Assembly (NCBI RefSeq): GCF_047495875.1
Contig: NC_092459.1
Coordinates: forward strand, 21,995,795-22,059,794
DNA from: Pithys albifrons albifrons
Lineage: Eukaryota > Chordata > Aves > Passeriformes > Thamnophilidae
Direction: 5' to 3'
Length of the DNA stretch: 64,000 nucleotides
Part shown: positions 1-22,100 of the stretch, in pieces
Layout of the letters: each line of letters starts with the position of its first letter
Position numbering within the stretch: the stretch's first letter is position 1
The notes under the pieces: model-generated
Databases searched by the model: none
What the model was told of the DNA's origin: nothing
Seen by the model: only the letters and a program-made list of their open reading frames with translations
Translations under genes and position numbers: made by a program

Positions 1-342
1 TACTTTAATACTATTCTCTCTGGTAGCAATCCTGTTAATATTTTGAATACTGTACATTCTTGTTTACTTATTAAATCACCGTGTCATCCTTTAAGTGGTG
101 TGCTGCAACCACGGGAAGCACGACATGGCTCTGAAATGAGAAATCAACTTCCTTGTTTTATAGCAACTGCATTTAGATTTCAACAGACTTCCAGTTCCTA
201 GCAGAAAGTTGTAACTATCTTTACTCCCATTCACTGTCTTTTTACTACAAGGACCTTGAAAGAGAACAAGAAAAAGAAACATAATTAAGGAAAAATCAGG
301 TAATATATCAGGAAGCTCATCTTATGCTGGACGGAACTTTAC
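1..342. other. CILK1 intron sequence at window edge
   Basis: Follows the donor of coding exon 8 and runs off the left edge. No reading frame on the minus strand resembles the next CILK1 segment, so I read it as intron. Confidence 0.6.
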
Positions 343-12056
<11,714 letters not shown>

Positions 12057-12815
12057 GATGAGGACACTTTAGCTGCAAGCACATTTCAGTCCTTAGTGTT
12101 TCTTGTGTTTCTCCTCCGACTGTAACCAGTTCTTTCTGTGGCAGCATAAATATAGAGCACTCAGGACAGTGTGAACAGTTGCAGGAATCATGTTTTCAAG
12201 ACTTAGTCTTTGGTCTGAAAGCACAGAACACAATCCATTTGATTTCTGTACCCTTCCAAGATCGCTTGTTTGCAGATTCCACACTCCTCCAAGAGACAGT
12301 CCTTGGCAGCTGTACACAAACACTTGCCTTGGTCTCTCACCAGAAAGGGCCAGGCTGCATCTGGCTGTAACTGGGTGTGCTCCCCAAAGCCACTCCTATG
12401 CTGGCCAGAGGCACTTTACAGCAAGCTTGCACATAGCCCTAATGGGAGACACTATTATCAAAAAGCAAAGGAGAAAGCTTGGAGAAAATAGCCTGCTATC
12501 CAAAAAAATGAAGGTTTATAGTAAGATATGAGTGGATCTGTTCTAGCCAAATTATCAGACATCTAAGTCACCATCTCACAAGTCATCCTGCCATCAGTTT
12601 AACCAATTTCCTGACTTTCCATAAGGTCCTATGCTAGAGGGCAGACAGAGGTGTTTCCTTAAACAAAGTGTTCTGAAGAAGAGTATAATACTCATGTCAG
12701 GTAAGATCAAATGTATTCCACTTCAGTAGCCCTAAGCATGAATCACTTTCTGGTAGCAGTGGCTACAGCAGATCATCTATCTGATCTCTTGTCCTGACAT
12801 TGCATCAACAAAAAA

Positions 12816-12985
12816 AAACATAGAACAGTTTGAGTTGCAAGGGACCTTAAAAGATTATCCAGTTCTAACCCCTCTGCCATGAGCAGGGACACCTTTTAGT
12901 ATCCAGGTTGCTCAAAGGCCCATCCAGCCTGGCCTTGAACCCTTCCAGGGGCAGGGTATGCACAGCTTCTCTCCTGGATAATAAT
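12816..12985 (-). mobile_element. CR1 LINE 3'-end fragment
   Basis: Read on the plus strand it is the reverse complement of a CR1 3' end: ACATAGAACAGTTTGAGTTG, then AAGGGACCTTAAAAGATTATCC and CCTCTGCCATGAGCAGGGAC. About 170 bp, heavily 5'-truncated. Located upstream of CILK1 coding exon 1. Confidence 0.85.
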
Positions 12986-15150
12986 ACAGCAAGAAAGTTC
13001 TTATTCCTCATTTAATGTCACTTTTGCTGATATTTCCTACACTATAGTTTAGAACTAATGTGATCTATTCTGTGTAAATTAATCATACAATTGGAATAAA
13101 ACAGAATTCCCCAGCAATGAGGGTTTTGTCCCTGCATTTTTTTCTTCCGTCTCTAAGAAGGTAGCAATATTCATTGGCTGGTGAATTTTGCCTTCTGTAA
13201 CCTGTATTTTAAGTACCTTTTCACAATTTTTTTTTGTAGCAGCCTCTCCTCCATTTTGCCTTATTTCACAAAGCCACATGATAATTTTAAAAGGGATTAT
13301 GTTGCTGGAATTCTGAACTGACATCAATGCAGAGCCACAATCCTGTAGATGCAAGATGTTGTGAAGATCCCTTGTTTTCAATCTTCTAAGCCTATTAGCC
13401 TCTCTAATACTGATACAGAAAAAAATTAGGAAATACGATGTTAATACACCTTTTAACAATTTTACACATCGTGCATGAAAAAGAAACAGCATGTCTCTAT
13501 CTCAGACAACGTGTGGTGTCTCACACAGGCAGGAGGAATTCCTGCCTAGCAGTACCTGTTTCTCTCCTTACACTACTGGATAAAACCATGACTGAGCACC
13601 TTAGAGACATAGTCCCACATTTTGTACTGCTTGCCAAGGAACACGGAGCCTGTCTGTAAAAACAGCACTTTGGGGTACCAGTTTGTTTTTGCCTGGTTTT
13701 CAGTCTGTGCACCTACACAGCATAAAGGTATGTCTGGGCAATGGTCTGCATCCAGGTTCAAAAAAACCTAGCCTGGTTACTCCAGCTGGTCAATAACTGG
13801 ATGGCTACTCAGAAGCCCTTGCTCCAAAGCCTTTATTCAGATCCTTGGCAAAAAATTTCAAAAAACAACAAAGCCTAGCATGGTCTCCTAGTTTGCAAAG
13901 TTAATATTTATTAATATCCATACAAATAATTTTATGCAGTAATTTCAAATCAACATGGATGGGACTTGCAAACTTTTCAGAACATACTCCCTTAATGACA
14001 GAGTTCTGAAACTGTAATCACAACAGATGTGATGACTTACAATTCACAGAACATTGTACTGTCCCTGGCTTATCATCCACAAATCCGTTTCGGGGGATTC
14101 TGACTGAAGAGTGGAGCCTCGTGTTTGATAACTTCAGCAAACCTAAAGATGAATAACACTGCTAGCACACCCTACTGTAATAATCACCAATGGCTCTCAT
14201 GGATAGATTGTTTGTCTAAAGTCCTTGAACAGATAAGTGGTGAACATAATTTCCTATTTCTTACTGAGGATACTGATTTAAACCACCAATTTTCACAAAA
14301 CTTGTAAGAAATTATCTCTGCGAATTCAGCTCTGGTGTCAAGTGTGACCAAAACAGACAAATTAATTTACATATTTCTGAGGCATAAAGCAGAGGCAAAG
14401 AGTCTGGAGAGGGAAAATAAACCCGACAGAAAACAGGTTTCAGTGAGGAATGCATGTTAAAGCCAGGATGCATAGAAGTCAACATAGCTCCTATGGAAGC
14501 ACAAATCCACCTGTACGAAAATCCACCAACCAAAACCTAAATAAAGTCTTCTTTGGTTAACTCAATCGGCATCATTTCTTGTTGAGCTTAATAGCAAAGA
14601 CGTTTGTAAAAATCTACTTTACTTATATTGTGTCCTTATCACCTTATGCTCTCTCTCACCTTCAAGTACAGCAATAAACCGAACTTTTGCCTCCGGACAC
14701 TTCCACCTGAGTTGCACTGAAATCACTGTGAAAGGCACGAATCACAGCTACAGCTACAACAAATCTAATCTAGTCTAGATTCCAGTCTAGAACTACATTC
14801 TATGCAAATTCACATCATTACGGATATAAACTGCAAAAATATCTCAGAGTGTGTTGGCACTAAAATGTAAAAACCTTATTTTCACCATATTGTAGCACAG
14901 TGTTGAGACTGCACCTCAACTTTTTTCCCCGCAGAAATCAACAAACAAAGCCTTTTTAACAGGAAGCCTAAGTCAATGTATCGAGACCTCCTTCTGACTC
15001 TTAAATACAACTCGAACTCAGGATTTCGCTTAGTTATCCTTTACCACAAGTATCCGCTCCCGTTTGAAGCGCTGAAGCGCCGTGAACTGAAAGGAAAACT
15101 GTCTCACTCTGCAACAGCTGAGAACGTAAACAGTAAACAATCCGCATGTG
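12986..15150. other. CILK1 upstream or first-intron DNA, nothing recognised
   Basis: AT-rich DNA without splice-bounded reading frames that resemble known proteins. It lies between CILK1 coding exon 1 and the left CpG island. If the proposed non-coding exon in that island is real, this whole stretch is CILK1 intron 1. Confidence 0.6.
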
Positions 15151-15493
15151 CCTTTTCAAACTTTGTCCTGTGCTCTGGCAATAACCCCAAGGCGTTGCTG
15201 GCAGGATGCACCGCGAAGGGCGCGGTTCAAGCAGGATGCGCAGAGAAAGGCGCGGCTCGAAGCCGCGGGTGCCCATCGGTGCGGTCCCAGCGGCTGCCCT
15301 GTTTGCTCCAGAGGGCTCTGGGAGTCCCCGCGGGCTGCACACCCGGGCAGGAGCCGCGGGGCAGACGCGCCATGGCGGGGAGGCGAGCGGAGGCTCCGCC
15401 GCTCAGGCCCGCTCCGGTCCCGGCTCTGGCCCGGCCGCCGCCGCCGTCCCTCGCTGTGCAGGAACGCGGGTCCCCCGGCCCCGCTACGCCCAC

Positions 15494-15553
15494 GCCCGTG
15501 CCCGTGCCCGTGCCCGTGCCCGTGCCCGTGCCCGTGCCCGTGCCCGTGCCCGT
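15494..15553. repeat. (GCCCGT)10 hexanucleotide repeat
   Basis: Ten perfect GCCCGT units; on the minus (CILK1-sense) strand this is (GGGCAC)10-type DNA. It starts 19 bp downstream of the predicted donor of the candidate CILK1 first exon. The G-strand has at least ten GGG tracts with 3-nt spacers, a G-quadruplex-type pattern. Confidence 0.97.
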
Positions 15554-15572
15554 GCTGCCCGTCGGGACTCAC

Positions 15573-15735
15573 CGCGGACGCGTGTCCCGCTCCGGCCCAG
15601 CCCGGCCTGCGGACGGGCCCCGAATGGCGGCCCCGCTGCGGCCTCGGCCCGGCCCCTGCTCAGCCCCCGGCCCGGCGGGGCTCCCCGCGGGGGGACAGCG
15701 CCACACGACTGCCAGGCAGGGGGAGCAGAGCGGGC
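15573..15735 (-). other. CILK1: Candidate non-coding first exon of CILK1
   Basis: Inferred. On the minus strand a perfect donor GTGAGT starts at 15572, after the exon end CGCGTCCGCG at 15573, inside the left CpG island. The TATA-like element around 15760 would place the start site near 15,730. The 5' UTR of CILK1 must be completed by an upstream exon because only about 16 nt precede the ATG in coding exon 1. The 5' boundary given is approximate. The alternative is a start in the right CpG island. Confidence 0.4.
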
Positions 15736-15784
15736 GCGGAGCTGTGCCCTAACGAAAATATATAAAAAAAGGAAAACAAAACAT

Positions 15785-16972
15785 TTCTGGAGCTTCTCTC
15801 CTAGGATGAGAGACTGCAGGAGCTGGGCCTGTTTTATCTGGAGAAGCCAAGACTTGGAGGGGATTGCATTAATCATAGAATCACAGAATCGGTTGGGTTG
15901 GAAAAGACCTCTGAGATCATCAACTCCAACCCTTGGGCCAACTCCAGTTCATTTACCAGATCATGGCACTTAGTGTCATGTCCAGTCTCAGTTTAAAAAC
16001 CTCCAGGGACAGTGAATCCACCACCTCTCTGAGCAAACCATTCCAATGCCTGATCACTCTCTCTGCAAAGAATTTTTTTCTGATATCCAACTTCAATTTC
16101 CCCTGGCAGAGCTTAAGCCCGTGCCCCCTTGTCCTATTGCTGAGTGCCTGGGAGAAGAGACCAACCCCCACCTGGCTAGAACTTCCCTTCAGGTAGTTCT
16201 AGACAGTGATGAGGTCACCTCTGAGCCTCCTCTTCTCCAGACTAAACAACCCCAGCTCCTTCAGCCTCTCCCCATAGGGCTTGTGCTCCAGTCCCTTCAC
16301 CAGCCTTGTTGCTCTTCTCTGGACCCGCTCAACACCTCAATATCTTTCCTGAACTGAGGGGCCCAGAACTGAACACAATACTCAAGGTGTGGCCTCACCA
16401 ATGCAGAGTACAGGGGAAGGATCACTGCCCTGGTCCTGCTGGCCACGCTATTTTTGATACAGGACAGGATCCCATTGGCCTTCTTGGCCACCTGGGCACA
16501 CTGCTGGCTCATGTTGAGCTTCCTGTCAATTAGTACCCCCAGGTCCCTTTCTGCCTGGCTGCTCTCCAGCCACTCTGGAGCCTGTAGCGCTGCAGGGAGT
16601 TGTTGTGGGCAAAGTGCAGGACCCGGCATTTGGCCTTACTGAACTTCATCCCATGTATGTATCTAAAAGACAGGTGCCAAGAGAAGCACCAGACCCTTTT
16701 CGTTGGTGCCCAGTGACAGGACAAGGAACAATGGCCATAAATTAAACCACAAGAAGTTTCACCTTTACATGAGGATGAACTTTCCATCGAGGGTGGCAGA
16801 GCACTGGAACAGGCTCAGGGAGGGGTTGTGGAGTCTCCCTCTGGAGACATTCAAAACTCACCTGAACTCGTTCCTGTGTCACCTGGTCCAGGTGACCTGC
16901 TTTGGCACAGGGGTTGGACTGGACAATCTCCAGAAGTCCCTTCCAACCCTCACAATTCTGTGATTCTGTGGA
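15785..16972 (+). mobile_element. CR1 LINE, plus-strand copy split by a nested CR1
   Basis: The left part, 15785-15867, reads as CR1 (GAGAGACTGCAGGAGCTGGG, CTGGAGAAGCC, GGAGGGGAT). The right part, 16656-16972, resumes where a CR1 should continue (TGTATGTATCTAAAAGACAG, then TGGTGCCCAGTGACAGGACA) and ends ACAATTCTGTGATTCTGTGG. The two halves fit as one element interrupted by the antisense CR1 at 15868-16655. Confidence 0.8.
15868..16655 (-). mobile_element. CR1 LINE nested inside an older CR1
   Basis: Reverse-complement CR1 of about 790 bp. The 3' tail is at 15868 (CATAGAATCACAGAATCGGT) and the C-terminal ORF2 end is near 16655. The minus strand encodes CR1-like fragments such as [14 protein letters not shown] and [14 protein letters not shown], with interruptions. 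It is of the same subfamily as the plus-strand copy at 21062-21437. Confidence 0.88.
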
Positions 16973-17689
16973 AACAAAACCCAGCCAAACAAACAAAAAC
17001 CCCGTGCTGATGACCAGCCTCTCTCACATTCCAGAGAGAAGCTTAAATATCAAAATGGGAACACAGAAATACTAGATTGCTGAAGAATATCAACATTTTA
17101 AGCACTGCTGGAGGGTCTCAGCCTTCCTCATCTAAGCACCTGCAGCTCTCCCTGGCTCTGACAGGGTCAGCCTAAGACATAGGAGGGGGACAGAAAAAGG
17201 GAAACAAGGAACAAATACTGGCCTCAAGCACTTGGTTATCAGAACTGACTGTAATAATGATTCAGCAAGTCTTAGCTTCTTTTTACACATCATCATTTAG
17301 CTTTTACAAATAAAGCATAAAGTTATTTTCCAGGGTTTGCAAAGACAGGGTGAGCTGGTGCTGTAACTCAGGACCACAGCGTTTGACAATTCATTAGAAA
17401 AGATGTGGGGAAAAACAAAGCTCTGGATGCTGTCCCACATCCCCCTCCCCCCCCATCAGAAGGTAGGCTTTACACCTACATGAATAAATAGTAATAAAAA
17501 GAGTTACATTTCCTCCTACAGATGGGCATGACTCTCAGAGAAGCCAGGAGAAGCGGTTTACATTTACTCACATGAGATTTCTACTTTAAGCCACCCCTAT
17601 CACATCCCATGTACACAATCACGTATTAGCACCTACCCAGTCCTGTCCGTATTTTGCTGTTTTCATAGGCAGGGCTTCTTCACTCCCAA

Positions 17690-17915
17690 AAGAATCACAG
17701 AATGATTTGGGCTAGAAAGGACCTAAATTATCATCTTGTGCCAATCCCCCTGCAGGGACGCCTTTCACTAGACCAGCTTGCTCAGACCCATATCCAACCT
17801 GGTCTTTAACACTGCCAGGCATGGGGCATCCACAGGTTCTCTGGGCAACCTGTGCCAGTGCCTCACCATCCTCACAGTGAAGGATTTTTTCCCTAATATC
17901 TAATATTTAATATCT
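17690..17915 (-). mobile_element. CR1 LINE 3'-end fragment
   Basis: Reverse-complement CR1: AGAATCACAGAATGATTTGG, followed by CTTTCACTAGACCAGCTTGC and a GGTTCTCTGGGCAACCTGTG block. 5'-truncated, in the CILK1-FBXO9 promoter interval. Confidence 0.87.
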
Positions 17916-18290
17916 AAGGAGAGGCACACTCAGGCAGGACAAAAGCAGCTTTGGCTCCCACCCCAAACGAGAAGCAGCACTAATGATAACCAGTTGTAAC
18001 CTGGATCAGACCATCTCAGAGCCTCAGGAGGTGTTGCTGTGTCCTCTCAGCTGCTCACACAGGGCCCACCATGGTGCCAGCGGCAACCAGAGCCCCCAGC
18101 TCCCACCGCCTCCCACTGCTCAGCCAGGGATCGGCACCGGCCCAGCAAGGCAGCCCCTTATCCCCTGCACTCTCCTCTCCACAGAGCAGCTCCACAGACA
18201 GCTGGATCCGAAAGCCACTGCTGGCCCCTGCATCGCCATTCCCCGCTGCCGAGGGACGCCGAGCTCACCTGCCCCTCCGGAGCACTCACA

Positions 18291-18312
18291 CTCCTCCTCC
18301 TCCTCCTCCTCC
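18291..18312. repeat. (CTC)7 microsatellite
   Basis: Seven CTC repeats in GC-rich DNA about 650 bp upstream of FBXO9 exon 1. Confidence 0.9.
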
Positions 18313-18713
18313 GGGAAACACTCAGCGCAGCACAAAAGCACGGTGGTGCACAGGTCCTACATAAAGATTCCTACACGTGGTTCTCTTATAGAACAAAATG
18401 ACTGTGATACGCTTTTCAAAAAGACGAGTTTAGTCCTATTTTAGAAAACTTGACGAGGCGTGTGCGGATAGCAGGTGGTACCTGTGCTCACTGAGCTGCA
18501 CTGGCAAAGGGAAGGGCCATGAATTCAAAGGTCACAGCACCACTGTTATCTCCACTGCGGCACTGAGCGCTCCCTCGTTAATCCGTCGGTAATTCGCCTG
18601 TGACAAGGCCCCGGCCTGACCGCGGTCACGGCGGAAATCGCGGTTCCCAGACATCACTGCCTTCCCTCGGCGCCCGCCCCGGCATGCCGCCTGCCGGGAC
18701 CGCCGCCTGCGGG

Positions 18714-18730
18714 ACTACAGCTCCCGGCAG
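18714..18730 (+). promoter_or_regulatory. ZNF143/SBS-like motif, copy 1
   Basis: ACTACAGCTCCCGGCAG matches the ACTACAnnTCCCrGCAkGC pattern bound by ZNF143 (with THAP11), which is enriched at vertebrate CpG-island and bidirectional promoters. Confidence 0.6.
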
Positions 18731-18769
18731 CCTCTTCTCCGCCGTCCTTCCCCCGGGGCGCCGCTGCGG

Positions 18770-18787
18770 ACTACACTCCCCAGCGGG
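18770..18787 (+). promoter_or_regulatory. ZNF143/SBS-like motif, copy 2
   Basis: ACTACACTCCCCAGCGGG, a second, slightly imperfect copy in the same orientation, 56 bp downstream of the first. Two such boxes about 190-240 bp upstream of the uORF suit a FBXO9 core promoter. Confidence 0.5.
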
Positions 18788-18957
18788 CCCTGCGCGCCGC
18801 GCCGCGGGCGGCAGAGGCTGCGCGGGCCGCGGTGCGCGCTGGGGCGGGGAGTCCGCACTGTCGCACGTCGCAGCGGCCGCGCGGGGGGCGGCGCTCTGGC
18901 CTGGCGGTCTCGCCCGGGCCGTGTCCCGCCGCTGCCGCCGCCGGCCCCGCTCGCCGG

Positions 18958-18971
18958 GAAGATGGCTGCCG
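18958..18971 (+). promoter_or_regulatory. YY1-like motif overlapping the uORF start
   Basis: GGAAGATGGCTGCC resembles the YY1 site AAGATGGCGGC, which often lies just downstream of transcription starts. If used, the FBXO9 start site would be close to 18,930-18,955. The ATG inside it opens the uORF. Confidence 0.45.
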
Positions 18972-19033
18972 TCCGCAGGGCCCGCAGGGACTCCCGCTGC
19001 GTGGTGCGCTTCTCCGACCGAGAACTCTGCTAA
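18962..19033 (+). CDS. Upstream ORF in FBXO9 5' UTR (23 codons)
   Basis: ATG in a strong initiation context (A at -3, G at +4), opening MAAVRRARRDSRC and closing RFSDRELC then TAA. It lies 75 nt upstream of the FBXO9 ATG and in the same frame. No other stop separates them, so only the TAA keeps it from being an N-terminal extension. Not recognised as a known protein. The likely role, if any, is translational control of FBXO9. Whether it is translated cannot be seen from sequence. Confidence 0.5.
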   Translation: MAAVRRARRDSRCVVRFSDRELC

Positions 19034-19108
19034 GTGCCCCCCGCGGGCAGGGAGGACACACGGACCGAGCGGGGGAGGAGACCCCCGGGACGGGACAGCG
19101 CCGCCAGC

Positions 19109-19111
19109 ATG
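19109..19111 (+). CDS. FBXO9: FBXO9 exon 1 (start codon only) with 5' UTR upstream
   Basis: The exon ends GCCGCCAGCATG immediately before donor GTGAGC at 19112, so it codes for the initiator methionine only. Joined to exon 2 this gives [17 protein letters not shown], matching human [18 protein letters not shown]. The 5' UTR probably starts near 18.93 kb. Confidence 0.88.
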
Positions 19112-22100
19112 GTGAGCGCGCCTGGGCGGCGGGGCTCGGCCGCCGGGCGGGGGCGGGCGGCGGGACCGGGACAGCGCTATGTGCCTGGGGCGGGCCCCTG
19201 GGACGAGCTGCTGCCCCGCAGCCCTGCCCTGCATGCCGGGCGGCGGCTCAGGGAGCGTGCGGGGGTCCCACCCCGCCCCGGGGAGGCGCGGCCGCCCCTG
19301 CACAGCACACCGGGCTGGGGGGGCGGCTCCGGAGCGACCGAGCGCTCCCTGGGAACACCTGAGCAAAGCAGCGTCATTGCACAGCAGCGTGCCCTGCCTG
19401 TCTGTTTCTCCCCTCGAAAACCTGATAGCGTGCAGTCGTTCGGTTATTTAAAGGGCTTCATCGGCCAAGCACTCCAGTATTTGGGTTTGTCATTTAACGT
19501 ATCAGAAATACAGCTTGGTTCAGTATTGCTTTTTTGACTGCACCTTTGTGTGGATTCAGGTATTCATGATGAGGACTCAACCATTCGAAGTTAAACCATT
19601 TACATCACAGAGGAGCTCTTAAAACGGCTCACCATTGCGATTAAAACTTTTATCTTTTAACACGGTGTTGCTTCTAACATATTGACCGAAAAATGGAGCG
19701 ACTTTCTCATTTTTTTAATAAAACCAAGAGGAGTGTTAGTTGATGGTCACTTTGTCGTGCTTGCTTCTTCCTGAGTTCTGTTTCGTTCACATGTGGCCCT
19801 GTTCAACTGGTGACAGCTTAGAACCGTTTCTGATCATGGCTTTATTTTGCTGAATCAGAGATCAGAACTCTTAAAGGACCTGGCATCACAGTCAGTTTAG
19901 TGAGCGGTTGTTGTACTCTGAGAAAATCAACATGCAATTATTGATTGCAAAACAAAACTGAACTGTGCAGATAAACTTGTTTTGTATTTGGCAAATGATT
20001 TCTAAAGCTTTGCAAGGAAATCAGAATCAATCTACTCATGTGCCTTCTTTTTTTACAGCTCACCATCTGAATTTGGATGTTTACTTTTGACATGTTGACC
20101 TTTTAGTGGGTTGACAGTCTATGACTTTTCTCATGGAAAATTAATCGAGCTGATCTGTACACACAATCATGTCTTGCTTTCAATCAGGATAAAGTCAATG
20201 CTCCACGTGACAGCTGACTTTGCAGCAGTCAGAAGACCAGCAGCATAAAGATGAACACTCCAGATTTATCCACTAAGTAGGGATTACAATACAGTGTTCT
20301 GTGAGTTTTAGAAACTATAACTACGACTTAAGTCAGAACAGGGGCAAGGAGCCAATTTTTTCACGTCACAGTGAGCTTTGCATGTGATCTCATGAGCTCT
20401 CTGCTACTGAAGGTCCTTTCTTCAGCAGTGCCAGTGTTTGCTTGCTTGTTGTACCAAAACCTTGGGGTTTCAGCAAATCAGACAAATTGTGGAAAGGTTG
20501 TTAGCAGAGAACAGTTTTACAGTCCAATTTAGTGTGTGGTAGCAATTAATTGCTTTACTGGTAAATTTAGAGGGGTGGCTACTGCTGACAGAAGACAGAC
20601 TTTTGACATGAGAGAGACTTCAGATCACATATGAACACAGTATAGAGGAGGTAATGACAAGTCAAACTTTGGTATGATGTTCTTTGGCAGCTTTAGACCG
20701 TGGGCTACGTCTTCATAGAAATTTTTGTTTGAATTGAGGTTTAGGCTTTAAAGAGCATCAAATGACATTTTGGATGCAGTTGGTCAGTACCACGTCTGAC
20801 TGTGACTCAGACATGAAGAGGTAGGGCAGTTGAACAGACACGACGGGAGGAAAATCAGTTGAACAGATTAGTGAAACATAAGCTTTCTGAACATGAGGTG
20901 AACTTCTGAAGTAATTTTAACTCTTAAATTAGTTTGTTTACAGACTTCATGAGATAAGGTTTTAGTGGGCGTGCCTTTATGCATTAGAAGATAGTGTGTT
21001 GATTTAGTTTAGAAATTGCTAGTTTCTGCATTTTGCAGCTAAAACCAGGCTTATTCTGCCCAGACTGAGAGCTGGGGTTGGTTAGCCTGAAGAAGAGGAG
21101 GCTCAGAGGTGACCTCAGCACTGTCTAGAACTACCTGAAGGGAAATTCTAGCCAGGTGGGGGTTGGTCTCTTCTCCCAGGCACTCAGCAATAGGACAAGG
21201 GGGCACGGGCTCAAGCTCTGCCAGGGGAAATTGAAGTTATTTGCAGAAAGAGTAATCAGGCATTGGAATGGGCTGCCCAGAGAGGTGGTGGATTCACCAT
21301 CCCTAGAGGTTTTTAAACTGAGATTGGACGTGGCACTGAGTGCCATGATCTAATAAATGGACTGGAGTTGGACCAAGGGTTGGAGTTGATGATCTCAGAG
21401 GTCTTTTCCAACCCAATCAATTCTGTGATTCTATGATAATACAGCTACAAACCAGAAGCCTTGCACTCTCTGGAGGCAGAATTAGGCCTTATTCATGTCA
21501 GCCCAGTGCTGTGGTAACGTATTTACAGACATCCATTTCAGTGTTACCTCATCCCTGGGCTATCCCTGCTTGGCCAACATAAACATATTTCCTGGATGCT
21601 AAAATAATGTGGTAGGACTGCTGTAAATCATAAAGCATTAAGTGCCTGCAATTAAATTCTGGAATCAAAGCCCATGAAAATTGCAAGTTATTTACTCCTT
21701 GTTCAGTTTTACTGCCACTATTGCTTTGGAGTGTTTTGGCTCACCTGTTTTCTCTACTGGGAAATTAAAAATGTAGAGCCTTAAAATGAGAATGTAGAAA
21801 CAGGCACAGTATCTATTTAACCAACCACCCAACCCTGTCTGCATTATCAATTACAAACAATAAATTAACCGAGACATCGGTGAAAACACTTTTACAGATG
21901 ACAAGCCAGGAAGTTTCTGGTCTTTGGGAAAACTGAAGATGTGCTACAACTGAGCTCTAGGGAGGTGCTTGTCACCAAAACAAAGAGATTAAATGTTACT
22001 TTCCCATCAGGTTTGCCGGTATTCTGTAGTTTGATCAGAACTTCCAGATGGTAATCTCACTTTGCTTTATGTACTTACAGAACTGTAAATGTGAAACTCA

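Larger units (their letters stand above)
15170..15745. promoter_or_regulatory. CpG island (left), probable CILK1 promoter
   Basis: Strongly GC- and CpG-rich compared with the AT-rich flanks. It contains many CCGCC/GGCGG Sp1-type boxes and a hexanucleotide repeat. On the minus strand a TATA-like TTATATATTTTC (about 15754-15768) precedes the island in the right place to direct transcription into CILK1. Long open frames here come from GC content and are not protein genes. Confidence 0.75.
18590..19360. promoter_or_regulatory. CpG island (right), FBXO9 promoter and first exon
   Basis: About 770 bp of dense CpG and G+C around the FBXO9 start. It contains two ZNF143-type motifs, a YY1-type motif, a short upstream ORF and the FBXO9 exon 1 donor. 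In human, FBXO9 and ICK are reported to share a head-to-head promoter, and the divergent layout here agrees. The island may also drive minus-strand CILK1 transcripts. Confidence 0.85.

Noticed and set aside
91..282. Possible next CILK1 exon on the minus strand
   Set aside because: The peptide does not resemble the CILK1 tail and the flanks lack a matching donor; treated as intron.
14976..15973. Long overlapping open frames with proline-valine, arginine-alanine or glycine-histidine repeats
   Set aside because: All are translations of the CpG island and its GCCCGT repeat in different frames and strands. No splice or homology support.
18600..19537. Several open frames over 150 codons around FBXO9 exon 1
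   Set aside because: GC-rich sequence lacks stops by chance. They overlap on both strands and contain no recognisable domain.
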